DNA of 64,000 bases, taken from NCBI RefSeq assembly GCF_014066305.1, contig NW_023501069.1, forward strand, positions 470,001-534,000, given 5' to 3'. The notes beneath the pieces were generated by a model. That model made no database searches and was not told the DNA's origin. It saw only the letters and a list, made by a program, of their open reading frames with translations. Source of the stretch: Letharia columbiana. Taxonomy: Eukaryota; Ascomycota; Lecanoromycetes; Lecanorales; Parmeliaceae. Numbering within the stretch: position 1 is the stretch's first letter; each line of letters begins with the position of its first letter. Shown here piece after piece: positions 11,866-22,743 of this stretch. The translations under genes were made by a program, and so were the position numbers.

Positions 11866-13097
11866 ATGGCGGGACACGCGGGCCCCCAGCTTCAACCCTC
11901 TATCATCCCAGTTCTCTACAACAGGGCTTTCCTCGAAAAACACAATATCGACATTACCGACTACGGCAAGCATTTCTGCACCGAAAATAGCAAGCAGGGA
12001 AAAGTCATAACCCGTCGCGATATCGAATGGTATTGGGAGGGAAATATTCGCGCCGAATTTGACACGGTGGACCCATCCCACAATCGACTTATCAGCCAGA
12101 CAAAATGCCCCAAGTTCGAACTTTACTGGTTAGGAAAGACAGCGGTGGCGGCCCTTCAAGCCAAGAAGCTCCTTCACGAGCAGGAGGGACTCTGGCTTCT
12201 CAAGCCTAAGAGAAAAGAGATCAAGCACTTCAAAAGCGCCCTAATCCTGGGGAATGACACTGAGAGGTGGATCGTCCCAGATGTGTCCCTGATGGCCATC
12301 GGTGACATCTGCTTCACCACATTCGCGCACAATGTTCGGGCAGCCAATGTTGGCGACAATCTGAGTGACTCCATGTTGTTCCGGCTGTGGGGTACCTTAG
12401 TCAAGAAGGCGTATGACTTCGTGCCCAAAGAGGTACAGATTCAAAAGCTCAAAGAGGTACATTTTATTCCTTTGATTGATCCCTGCACGCACTATGTTGA
12501 CTTTGATCTTTAGGCCTTTTCTATGCACCCTCCCACAACCGAAGCGGGTTTCGACGAGTTCTTTGAGACGTCGTCGAAGAAGCGCAAGACAGTACCCAGC
12601 TCAAGGGATGACAATTTCGGCGATGATTACTCAGTGGGCACCCAGAAAAGGCGACGTGTCAGCTTAGGAGAAGTCCATAGTAAGAGCCACTGTCTCCTAT
12701 GGCGTTGACACATTTTCCTAATGAGTGCAAAGTCCGCAGATTCGACAAGGAGTCCACATTGGACCCCACCCTAAAGCCCATTTTAAAACACACCTACAAA
12801 ACTTCTCTACGCGCCACCGCGGGTCCGAGTGCCAGTGCATCGCTCGGGTCCTCGACCAAAGATGACGGTGGTGAGAGCGGAGAGAAGAGGGTTGATCCGA
12901 CGCAAAAGAAAATCCAGGCATTAGAAAAGAAGCTTGCGGAGCTAGAGGTGGCCAAGGATGAAGCTGAGCACAGATTTCAGTCCGAGAGGGGTATGAGGAG
13001 AGGGGCGGAGACAAAAATTGCATGGCTAGAAAAAGATCTCCATCAGTCAGAGGATCTTGTTGCCCAGCTTCGAAAGCGGTCTACAGAGAGTGTGTGA
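11866..13097 (+). CDS. Family 1 paralog B (coiled-coil tail)
   Basis: Three exons: 11866-12456, 12514-12679, 12733-13097; 373 aa, phases 0 and 1. It is co-linear with paralog A: HNRLISQ joins TKCPKFELYW without the intron that separates the same two segments in A and C, so this copy has lost (or never had) intron 1. Core: WIVPDVSLMAI, then VRAANVGDNL, then RLWGTLVKKAYDF. Exon 2 has the nuclear-signal-like patches SSKKRKTV and QKRRRVS. The tail from about residue 310 is a coiled coil (KKIQALEKKLAELEVAKDEAE). In place of LHR the core reads IGDICF, so this copy has diverged. The last acceptor (AAG at 12732) was chosen because it keeps the coiled coil in frame; the CAG at 12739 does not. Function unknown. 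Confidence 0.8.
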
Positions 13098-13753
13098 CGT
13101 GTGGGGAATGGAAACGCTTGATTGATGTTGCAACTGCTATTTTGTTTGTGTCCGGAATGATAAAGATCGTAGGAGTAATGAAGCATGCAGACTTGGATGC
13201 CAGATGCAATTCTCTCATCTCCGGAGACAATCGCTTGACAGTAAGCCTTGAGCACCAGCAAAGTCGCTCCAACCTGTTCCATAGTGTCGTGGAATCTAAG
13301 TTGGTCATGAGGTTTGCGTGAGATTTCGCAGATAGTGTTTAGTTTCGATAACGGTAAAAAAAAAAGACCCCGAATGGAGTGGTGTGGTGGAAGTGTCGTG
13401 GCGCACAAGGCAGAGCCCCCCCATATTGGAGTTATTGACAGCGAAGTTTAACCTAAGGTAGCACATTTCAACTCGTACGATGAACCTTGAGTACATTTTT
13501 GACCTTAGCGTGATCTATTTGCCAATAAAACCGTGTAATATACGGGGATGGCCTTGTGCTGGGCTGAGTTGCTGAGTAATCTAAAAGTTCGGTAGTGAAG
13601 TAAAACAGTGAGAAAAGGGCGGGTTTTACTTAACTGAATTTTCTAGACCATACGGGCTGGTTATTCAAAAGCCGCTAATCTTAAATATCAAGCAAGTAAA
13701 GTTTTTCACTGAGGAATCGCGGATAAAACGCTAATTCTCAACACAGGTACAAT
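13098..13753. other. Intergenic
   Basis: 3' flank of Family 1 gene B; AT-richer than its neighbours. No gene seen. Confidence 0.4.
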
Positions 13754-14900
13754 ATGGCTCTCCTAGACCACCATCAGCTTCAAATGATCAATCTCACGAT
13801 GGCCTTCTTGTTTCGGTTACCGAACGGCGGCGAAACGGAAGAGCAACTCACCGTCATGACCGACGTTCTTAACAAGCTCGACATACATCCCTCTTGGGTT
13901 GCTAACAATGTTGTCCGTTTTTCTTCACGTTCGGAGTTGCTTGGTCACATCATCCCAATTATCGATATAACGTAACACTCCGAAGACTTAAGCAATGACT
14001 TCCGACCGTGCACCAAAGGACATGACCGAAAAGTATATCAGAATATGTGTCATCTTGGAGTCGAAGAGATCGAGCTTTGTTGGCGCGTTCAGGTCAAACA
14101 CGAGTTCCCTTGAGGAAATTGAATAGGGACTTGAACGCCGTAAAAACAACTGGAACAGGTACGCCTACCTCTGATAATCCTTGGAGGACGGTCTATCAGG
14201 ACTAATTACCGTAGGATAGACGGATCATCACAATCTCATCGACTTTTAAGGGGTATGAGCCTAAGACGAGCGCAAAGAGGAGCTGCGTCAACCCAGAGAC
14301 GAAGTCGAAGATTCAGCCAGAAAAGCTTGACCTGGTTGCTTGGTAAAAATAAACTACGGAACAGGTAAGCCTAGCTGCACTGAACGCCATGGTTTTGTCA
14401 TTTACTGACCAGGGGATTCTAAAGCTATGGCTGCGAAGAGATGATCAATGATGCCGTGGTTTCGACGAACGAGGGCCTCTTGAGTTGGTGAAGAATGAGC
14501 CATACTCTCGGAGTTTACCAAGGAATGGGCGAGGAAGCATGATCCACTTTACAGAGCCCAAGAGTGGGCCAGTAAGAATGAGCCGATGACCGGCGAGGCA
14601 ACGCCGAAAGATCTTTTAGCGCCAGCAAGAACTCCTAGCTATGAGCATAGCCGAACAGTGTGAGTACTCTGAAAAGCATTTAGGCGGAATAATAGCTGAC
14701 ACGAGGTTCCTTAGCCCTCCCGGTCCCCTCCTCGATGTTCTTTGACCTTCCACATTGTCCCCCAAGATCTTAGCAACGACAATCAGATGCACGACAGCAA
14801 TGGAGAGCCAGGTCAGCGGATAGAGGCACAGCAGATTCCTGCCACCGATGGCTCAAGCTGGTGCTGTTTTGTCGTGATTGGAAAAGAAGGATCTACACCT
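13754..14900 (+). other. Possible spliced transcript or decayed gene
   Basis: A 73-codon ORF starts at 13754 (MALLDHHQLQM) with a plausible start context. Three intron-like elements on the same strand follow: about 14159-14214 (GTACGC...ACTAATTACCGTAG), 14365-14412 (GTAAGC...ACTGACCAG) and 14660-14714 (GTGAGT...GCTGAC...TTAG). Each has donor, branch-like site and acceptor at fungal spacing. The sequence between them has no long frame in common; one stretch after 14214 is open for 46 codons. This is either a degenerate multi-exon gene or a spliced noncoding RNA. No family recognised. Confidence 0.3.
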
Positions 14901-15400
14901 TACATTTGAGAACGAATATTTCGATGGATAGCAGGGGCTTGGGCTGGAACTTCTGCCTTTTGCATAGCGTAGACAGTTACTAAACTTGTGACTATGCCTG
15001 TACGTTGAGACAGATTGCTACATTCTTGTTCTTAGATAGAGGCAAGCTGAGCGCAGATATGTCGTCCAGTTTTTCTTATGTGTAGGACGTTCGATGAAGG
15101 ACGCTTTAGTAAAAGCTTTTTACAACGACGTCTGTTGGCATCCCATCTTCTAACAGCCGATTCGTAATTGTACCCTGCGCTTTGCAACCCGAAAATCCTT
15201 TCTGATTCGTTTCTGATCCGTCGTAGTAGCTTTCGGCTGCTGGCTGAAGGCTCGGTCAATTGTGTCAGCGCTTCAACTCTACCCTGGAAAGATCAATGAG
15301 CGGCAAGCTTTTCTCATTACGCTTAGATAGTACTCACGAGCGACCCGCATGCAGGTACATAAGCCTACGTTCCTTTGTGCTTGCCCATTGATACGAATAG

Positions 15401-15784
15401 TTACAGACTGCCGGATTTCCTAGGGAGGGAAGATGTCGGCCGATGTGCATGTCTCCATTTTTTTTGTGGCAGCTACAATCACTTAGTCAATCAGGTAGTG
15501 TTCCTAGAGGTATTTTGTATCCATAAGACCCGTACCCTCGGTATTTTGAATTTGAAAATGCCAGCCGATGTAGTATATCTTCCTTCCTTGGTTCCTTTGT
15601 GTTCGTTGGCCTTGACGATGACTTTCTTGATGTCGAGGAGACCAAGCTGAAGAACTTCGATGAGATGTTTGGTGTTTTCAGGCGCAAGAAACTTGCTGTG
15701 CTCGCCGATCTCGATTCCGGCGGGGGCGGGGGGGGGGGGGGGGCGTGGAGAAACACGCCTAGTGATGTCTAAGAGATCCGCCAT
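15401..15784 (-). CDS. Small Pro-rich predicted protein
   Basis: Two-exon model on the minus strand: 15784-15536 and 15472-15401, phase 0, 106 aa. Starts MADLLDITRRVSPR, then a poly-Pro stretch, then APENTKHLIEVLQLGLLDIKKVIVKANEHKG, a predicted helix, and a basic end. The poly-Pro part is encoded by a run of 16 C on the coding strand, so length variation or assembly error could change the frame. A GTACGG donor and a TTGTAG acceptor preceded by CTGATTGACTAAG support the intron. No family recognised; it could be a chance ORF. Confidence 0.35.
15728..15743. repeat. G16 homopolymer
   Basis: Sixteen consecutive G on the plus strand inside the small ORF on the minus strand. Error-prone and slippage-prone. 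Confidence 0.85.
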
Positions 15785-17181
15785 GGTGAAGCTGTGCGGC
15801 AAATTGTTCTGTTCTAGCAGGTTTGATTGTGATCAAAACGAAGCAAGGGTGTGGTTCCTGCTTGAATAGTCGTTGAAGGTGAGACTATTGTAAGTGGAGT
15901 GTGCTGTACGGGACTTGGCCCATCCAAAACAGTCCGTGCAATTCAGCCTTAGCCGCCATAACGTCAGGGATCGAGATCTAACTGCAAGATGGCCTGTGAA
16001 CCAAGGTAGACTTCAAAAGAGTAAGTTGATGACTGACAGAAGTTGGAATGTTCGTGTTCTAATTGTTGCCATTTCTATGATGCATTATTGGTTTGTTATG
16101 ACGACATTATTATAGATATATAATTTTAGTGGGGACCACTCACCGATCATGGGAGTTTTAGCTTAAATGATAAGGATTTGAAGGTTTAAGCGAACAATGA
16201 TATTGTGAAGACTGAGACAGGCTTAGGGTAATTCCGAAGCGGTTCACTTCTCAGATCCGTTCGGACAGCTGAGGCCGGCTTAGGTTAACACTGAAGTGGT
16301 TCACTGTGGTTGCTCTCTGATCGGCCACTTTTTTTCCGCCAAGCCAAGCGAGGTCAATGGTTCGAGCATTGGGAGGACTTTGTTTTGTCCTTTCTTCTAA
16401 AGCATTTTCTGCCCTTCTGTCTTTTTCTACCAAGTGACAGCAGAAGCTACTATTAGAATTCAGTGTGTCTAGCAAAAGTCAAAACGACCACGAAATTTCC
16501 CAGAGTCCGATTTCCGCCATGCTATGACATCGTGGCCTTTTGCGCACGACAGAATTGAATAGGACTTCCAATGGGAGAGAACCACATTTGACAGCCACAG
16601 TGAAAAGGGATAATTGTTTTATTAGCTCAATTCTTAGAGCTCCAATGTCTAGCAATGAAACAACTCGACCCTACTCCAGAGGAGTAATAGAAATGTGCAG
16701 GGTGGAACAAGATCGCCCAGCTCGAGCAATTCGGAATGCCCACATTTTACAATCTACATTTGAGTGCCATGGCAAAGTTGGATCATATAGTGAGCCGGTT
16801 CATGTCAAGTTGCAGGGTCGAAGTCCCAATTGGCGAAACAAGCGATCAGTAATGGTCCTTGCTCGTTCGTTTCGCCAGCTGGAAAAGCTGCCACTGTGGT
16901 ATTTGCGAGGGAGGATACACCCTGATCGGAGAATATCTACGGCTTGTATCCCTGCATCTAGAGGAAATCAATGGTGGTGGTGTTGTAGATGACGTCAAAT
17001 ACCGTCTTTGCACGGCTTCGTGTCTTCGTGATGGGGTAGAGCGCGGTAAACAATTTCGGCCACAACAGAACATTGACACCACGATTTCACAACCTTCTCA
17101 AGACCTTGCCCACACTGTTTCTTACCTCTCTCTGCATCCATCCAAGATCATTTCCAAAATAATTCAAGCTCCATTAACAAC
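15785..17181. other. Intergenic, upstream of Family 1 gene C
   Basis: No gene supported. The ORFs at about 16540-17080 on both strands overlap each other and lack recognisable features. The last 100-150 nt before 17182 are pyrimidine-rich and end in an AACATG start context, as expected for a fungal promoter and 5' UTR. Confidence 0.35.
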
Positions 17182-19006
17182 ATGTCCGACCTCAAGATAG
17201 TAATTCCCAAATGCGGAAAACTCGAGCCTGGCTTCAACATTCACAGATTCACGTCTGACTTACTGAACGCGAATAGCTCACGACGGCCTCCTCCAACCCG
17301 TCAAGAGGTAAATTTTCACTGGGCGGGCCGAGTCATGCAAGCCTATCCTAGCAGTGATGACCCTATGCGCATTCTTCTGCTCGAGCAGGTATGTTGATGA
17401 TCCACTGAACGACATTCATGTAGGGAAGTAGCACTCTGATGGCCTATGGTACGGTAGATGTCCTGTCCGCTGGTCGAAAAACTCTGGGAAAAGCGGGCAG
17501 ACGAGGAGGCCTTTAGGCTGAAGCGGGCGAAGCAGATGGAATCTGGATTTCATCATATCGACCGTAACCTCACGAATCATGAGCGCAAAGAGCACCCGTT
17601 CGCCGTCATACTGACACATGCCGTCCACGGGGACGTTATTGTGCCTGACATTGTGCTTCGACCCCTGCACAGGGTCTCATTTCTTGACCTAGTGCGCAAG
17701 ATCTTGGCCGCAAATCCCACCAAGACTCTTGACCTTTTTGTGTTATACGATCTGTGGGATGCAATTCTCACGAAAGTATACGACTACGAGTATGATTGGC
17801 GGGAAGACAAGAAGCATGAGGTAGGTTCTCACCTAGGTGTCCTCTGACTAAAATTACCAACCACATGCTCACACTTGTTGCAGGGCAGGACTGCGAGCTA
17901 CCATGAATACATCGACATTGTTTCAGATACTGCGCAATCGAAAAAGCGCAAGCATTCGCAGGTCGAGGAAGACTCAGATGATTCAGACGCTCCATTGGCC
18001 AAGACAAAGGTATGATACCTACAGCATGCCGAGGAAATACAATTCGAAGATCTAACCCAATATTAGCAAGCCAAATCATCAGCAAAAGCTGCCAAAGCTC
18101 CAGAAACTTCAGGCAGCTCAAATGCTACATCATCGACGACAAAGGTAAACCACCTGTTCTTTGCCATGTCAACAATACTAGAGAGGTCCGGAGGCTGATA
18201 ACAGTAGGTTAAAGGAAATGCAAGGGCTTCCAAAGCTCCAGGGGCTTCAGGTAACTCAGATGTGCCATCAACAACAACAAAAGCAAGTCGCGTATGTTAT
18301 TGGAAAGTCACGAGGCTAGAGGTATATTCAAAGACTAATGATTGCAGGCCAAGAAACCAGCAAAGACCCCCAAAGCTGGAAAAGGTTCAGGTAGCCTGGA
18401 TGTGCCGTCCTCGACGACAGAGGTAAATTACCCGCTCTTTTCACGGTCGCCAAATTGCAAAGAACTAATTATCAACAATCGCAGGTCTACATACCAACGA
18501 TAGTCTCCCAAGCCGAGGGATCAGGTCGGAGAACGGCTGGCATTGCGCCTGCGGCATCCGCCAACCGGGCTCCCGTCAGGGACACAGCTCCTAGACCCAA
18601 CACCGTCCCCTTACAGTCGATACTCGGACCGAGCACGCGAGTGAGTACCTCAGCTACCCCGATACCGCCTCCTACGCGACCAGCGAATGCGGCGCCGGCA
18701 AGAGCTCCTACGACGGGCTCCGGTTCCGCACAGTCCTCCTCCCGTCATGCAGCCCGGCCTCCTACCACCCCTCAAGCCTCCGACAGGTACCAGTTGAGCA
18801 GTCATGAAGCGGGGTTGCTCAGCAGGGGAATTTCTCCTTGGCCATATGATCCGAGAACAGGCGAAAAGACGGGAAGTACCGCCGAGTACGGGTTGAGCGA
18901 TCGCGATTATAGGCTGCAGAGGAACGGGATACCTCCTTGGCCGTACGATCCGAGAACGGGCGCAAAACATAAGTTTACGACCGGTTACAGGAACATGCCC
19001 GGTTGA
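17182..19006 (+). CDS. Family 1 paralog C (repeated mini-exons, PWPYDPRTG tail)
   Basis: Seven exons, all phase 0: 17182-17388, 17458-17820, 17884-18009, 18067-18144, 18208-18282, 18348-18422, 18485-19006; about 481 aa. The core matches paralogs A, B and D: exon 1 ends RILLLEQ, exon 2 starts MSCPLVEKLW and holds VIVPDIVLRPLHRVSF, LAANPTKTL, DLWDAILTKVYDY. Exon 3 has the basic patch SKKRKHSQVEEDS. Exons 4-6 encode near-identical Ala/Lys/Ser units (KAAKAPETSG, RASKAPGASG, KTPKAGKGSG), each ending in S/T-T-T-K/E, like duplicated exon-intron modules. Exon 7 is Pro/Ala/Ser-rich, with two copies of PWPYDPRTG near the C-terminus. Exon 5 may end at a GC donor (18283) or at a GT donor 9 nt later; both keep frame. 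Function unknown; probably nuclear. Confidence 0.75.
18010..18484 (+). repeat. Tandem exon-intron units in Family 1 gene C
   Basis: Three consecutive units, each a ~75-78-nt exon (KAPxxSGxS..S/T-TTK-type product) plus a ~57-65-nt intron. All introns are phase 0, so units can be added or lost without breaking frame. Confidence 0.7.
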
Positions 19007-19446
19007 GCAATTGAAGATGGTCCAGGGGACCCGTGATTGGGGATGAAGAGTTTGACACGGTCTACGCAAGAAATCTGGGTGTATGCTGCGCTTGATCGAA
19101 GGGCGCCTTCCTGATAGGCAGAAATGGACGTAGGACAGCCGCATCATTTTCTTCCTGTTCACGACTTTACGGTCGTTGCGACGCGAGGCTTCATTGGTTA
19201 CAAGGAATAGAATAGTGTTTAAGCAGCGAATACGAAGTGTCGCGCTCTTGTCGAGTTGAGGATCTATGTTTCCTCCCTAGCTAGATCTTCACATTGTGTA
19301 AGCTTGTGGTCAGTGTTTGAGCCATCTTTGAACAGCCCTCATGCCAAATTTGAGTATCGCAGTGTGGAATGTTTGATTAACAAAGCTACCTCTCTGGCTC
19401 CTGCCTTCAAAGTGTCTGTCTATATATTCTGGCGATTCCCCTAAGA

Positions 19447-19475
19447 TGTCCTTCCCCTTCCCCTTCCCCTTCTCC
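19447..19475. repeat. (CCCCTT)n tract encoding Glu-Gly tail
   Basis: Short tandem CCCCTT-type units; on the minus strand they encode the EGEGEGEG end of Family 1 paralog D. Confidence 0.7.
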
Positions 19476-20389
19476 TTCAGAATCTTCCACAGCAGATCCC
19501 ACCCACTCAGCTACTTTAACATCTCCCTCCTTTTTGCCGACAGCATACAAAAGCTGTGCTTTCGCTGACTTTCCTTCCGTGCCAAACGCGCGGGTTACCT
19601 GGCTGCCAAGAAGCCCGTGTGTTTGTAGGTATGGCACCAGGCGTCCACTGCCTCGAGCTCTTCGTATGTGGTGTATTGATGCGTCGAACGACTGGTCTGG
19701 CAGTGAGGAGCCCCAACAATGTCATGGTTGGTTACCGCGACTTCGCTGGTCGCAATCGTCCCCTCTCCAGATAGCCGATGCTACGGCTGGGCAGCTGCCT
19801 TTGTTTGAGATTGTAATTAGCATCGCAAGTCTTGCTTGTCTCGGAAAGCTATTGAGGCGTAGGTACCTTGGTTGTCGCTGGTTGGACTTCGACGTCAGAA
19901 GCTCCAGATGCCTCACTGATCTCCCCACGCTTACGCTTTCTCGAGGTCTTCGCCCCCGCTTGAAGTTTGCGGTACTCGGTCTCCGACAGAAGCTGTAGTC
20001 ACAACCAATGGTCAGCAATTTGTGATGGTTTATCGCCAAAAAGACACATTACCTTATTTTTCTTTTGCTTCCAGAGCGTAACTTCAAAGTCGAAGACGTT
20101 GTCCATAATGCCGTCCCACAGGTCCTCCATTTCGTGTTTCTGGAGCTTCTTTTTGGGGTTTGCGGCTAGCACCTTCCTCGCGGTCTCAGGGTAGGAGATT
20201 CGGTGGAGAGGTAGCAGGCGAACATCTGGGACAATAATGTCTCCAGTGACGGCGGTTGTCATTACTACAGCCCATTTGTTTGTTTTGTGCTCCGCCTCTG
20301 AAAGGTTACGGTGCGACCGGTAGAATACGCTTTGCTTCTTGCACCAGTACCTCAAGAGCTCTCGCAGCACTTGAGTTGTGCTCGTGATA

Positions 20390-21421
20390 TTGTGGCCGAA
20401 TAAGTCGGTAATGGTCCATAAGATGTGAAATGTTTAAGCTGGTGTATTCGAGCTGGCTTTGAACAGCGATCACATCGTCGAGAAAGACAATGTGTTTGTC
20501 CTGGTCTCGTTTGGTAAAGCGGGTAGATCTTTCGGAAGCATATGCAAGACATTCGAGCGGGCGACTTGTATCCATCACAGTAAGCGTGATATTAGACCAG
20601 GACTTTTCCATCTCCAACAGTGTATGCTCGTCGACTCCCGTTTCTCTTTCCAGGCCTTCTCATCCACTCATTGCTCCCAGAATTGCTGGACTGCAGGGCA
20701 TAACCGTCTCGCAAGATCTGCTGCCCCTTTGTACCACATACCTCCAAGCTCCTGCACAATGCTTACGATGAAGTCAAGGCAAGGGCTGTTCCTCAGGATC
20801 TCCGCAAAGTTCTTATAGTATGGGTTCTCGGATCTCGAGGACAGTTTTCTCCACTGATTCATCCACCCATTTTTATATATAATCTCCCCAAGTCAACTTA
20901 GCAACACCCGACAGTGCGATGGGACCCAAAGCCGGATAGCATCCGGTTGCTCTTGCTTTCGTTGAGTTAAGCCAGAAGTCGCTTTTTCTCACATTGTGAC
21001 CTTCTGTAGTTGCTTCCTTTACCCATTTGGCAATGCCTTTCTCAATGTTTTCGAGGTCGTTAACATATTGAGAAGGAAAGTCCATGGGGACATGTCGGGG
21101 GTCGATTGGCGGTAGATGAAGCATTGGGTTGCCTCGGAATTGGGATCTCTCGGTGCGTCTCAGCATGGTCACTTCGCATAGCGGAGTGAGCTGGTTCTGG
21201 TGCCTTTCAAATCTCTCCTTGTCGCAGGTCCCTTTCTGCTCTGCTGTGTATGCGCTTATAGTATGACCGAATTCATCCTTCAATCCGAATTTCCAAGGTG
21301 TTTCTTCTTTCCACAAGTCCTCAGAGCCAGTGGAGAGGACACTTAGTACTCCCTCAATATCCTTTGGTGATTTTGACATTGGGGTACCTGACAAGGCAAT
21401 GAACTCCTGATGTGCGGACAT
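20390..21421 (-). pseudogene. SNF2-family helicase fragment
   Basis: ORF 21421-20873 (minus) contains FIALSGTPMSKSPKDIEGVL, the motif III region of SNF2/Rad5-type ATPases, then LRRTERSQFRG and MLHLPPIDPRHVPMDFPSQY, the usual stretch between the two helicase lobes. Downstream fragments in other frames continue the second lobe: NPYYKNFAEILRNSPCLDFIV, then HTLLEMEKSW, then DKHIVFLDDVIAVQSQLE. Stops and frame changes without convincing introns separate them; one TGA at the end of AVQQFWEQ fits a CGA-to-TGA change. Motifs I, Ia and II (the ATP site) are absent, because Family 1 exon 1 starts immediately upstream. This is therefore a piece without catalytic competence, lying in the same orientation inside Family 1 paralog D. 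Confidence 0.65.
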
Positions 21422-22387
21422 CTAGAGCATTTTCGGGTACCTTTAGGGATCAGTAACATACTTGCTCAAGCTGAAAGATGCGCGTTGGGTCATCACTATT
21501 CGTGTGCGTTAAATCCGAAGTTTCACGACGGAGTGCCTGTACATACCCTCTAACCCCACGCCTTGTCTCTCAGATCTGTCTCGGCGAAGACCTCGTCCAA
21601 CACGTTTACCCCGTTCGTCAACACCCTTCCGCAACTTGTAGTCCCCATTCTTCAGGACTCCTTCAACGTACAGCTTCTCTTTGCCCTCGTTCTTCGCAAA
21701 AACCTCAGGGTCTTCGCGATAGAGGTTCCTGGCCTGCATGGTGTGCCTTTTGTTAGCCATGTCGCCACTGGCAGCATCATGTTTGCACGGGCAAATTCCT
21801 TACATTGAATTCCGAGGTCTCGAATGGCGCGGAAGGGCCTGATTCGTGTTGTGGAGGGGTGTGTTGAGTAATATATATGTATGTATTGGATTGTGAATAA
21901 CAGGAGTAACGAATGTCAGATATCTGGGACACGGTGGCTGGTAGGGCAGGTCTATGGCGTTTGTGACAGAGCGAAGCATTTTCGATGAAGTATGAAGCCA
22001 TTTGGAAGCCATTCTGTTTGGTGCTGTCGCATGCCCATCTCACATCAGGTCAGTGTCCCCTGCTGTCATGTTATGTTAACTCTTTCGAAGCCTCTTTTGC
22101 GAAGGCGATGAGCCTAGATTATGCATCTCAGAAAGTCTCCGTTGGACTTCGACGATGTAGCGACAAAGATTCTGGCACCCGACAAGAAAACCCTCAGGCT
22201 TTGAAGCTTCTGGTGGAGGAATAATGGGGTTTAAAAACAGGGTTGATGCCGGTGCAGTAGTCGTAGGTCGGAGGTAAGAGGACCACGAAAGAGACGAGAG
22301 CGCCAGCAGAGAGCACCGAACCAACCCAACACACACACCACCCTCCCCACCGCCAAATGGCTGCATGCAGCCCAGTATCCGTCCAGC

Positions 22388-22735
22388 TCAGGCGAAGGGG
22401 TCAGCAGGTGGCATGTTGTAAAATTCACCGGAGGAGCTTGCAAAAAAACGGGCACCACGGACGGCGAAGCTGCTGCCATGGCGTCCGCTAGGAGTCTGCG
22501 TTTGCACGGGCACGTCGACGTAAGCTGCATCTCCGGGTGCTGGCAGTGGCATGATATGAGACTTCACCTCTTCGTCGGTCATGCCTTGGTATGCAGCGAT
22601 GTAGTTAACGTCCTCGTGTTTGCATGCGGTCTTCTTATTGTTGTAGTTACCGCCATGGACCACCCTGCCTAGAGGGGACTCCTTGGAAATGCGCCGATTG
22701 ATGCGATTCTTGACGTCGCGAGACCCTTGGGGTTA
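22388..22735 (-). CDS. Small predicted protein
   Basis: Open frame on the minus strand reading SRDVKNRINRRISKESPLG, VVHGGNYNNKKTACKHED, YIAAYQGMTDEEVKSHIMPLP and ending FYNMPPADPFA at 22388. Composition is protein-like, with an acidic/aromatic middle. No ATG lies at the beginning of the frame, so a 5' exon is missing from the model; CTAAC followed by an AG just upstream may be its intron. No family recognised. Confidence 0.3.
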
Positions 22736-22743
22736 GGGTTAGG
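22731..22743. repeat. Two telomere-like TTAGGG units
   Basis: A short GGTTAGGGTTAGG match to the common fungal telomere repeat, inside otherwise unique sequence. A similar one and a half units occur near 38195. Probably chance. Confidence 0.4.

Larger units (their letters stand above)
19407..21760 (-). pseudogene. Family 1 paralog D, interrupted by SNF2 fragment
   Basis: Minus strand. The core exon (about 20380-20053) reads LRELLRYWCKK, then LSEAEHKTNKW, DIIVPDVRLLPLHRISY, LAANPKKKL, DLWDGIMDNVFDF. The next exon, 19992-19867, is 126 nt, exactly the length of exon 3 in paralog C, and has SRKRKRGEISEASGASD ending PATTK. The exon 1 equivalent is 1.1 kb upstream: SDDPTRIFQLEQ ending at 21462, followed by GTATGTT. 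About 51 nt around that donor are roughly 80% identical by eye to the same place in C. Before it, DLRDKAWG and GYVQAL lie in different frames around a G run near 21548, so exon 1 has an apparent frameshift. Between exon 1 and the core lies a piece of SNF2 helicase. Tail exons include YEELEAVDAWCHTYKHTG and an acidic (EG)n end stopping at 19407; their joining is unresolved. Confidence 0.55.

Noticed and set aside
14130..14165. LEQ-like exon end before a GTACGC donor, as in Family 1 exon 1
   Set aside because: The frame has a stop just upstream and the next exon does not resemble Family 1 exon 2.
22731..22743. Interstitial telomere-like TTAGGG units (also near 38195)
   Set aside because: Only about two units each, no subtelomeric context; chance is likely.
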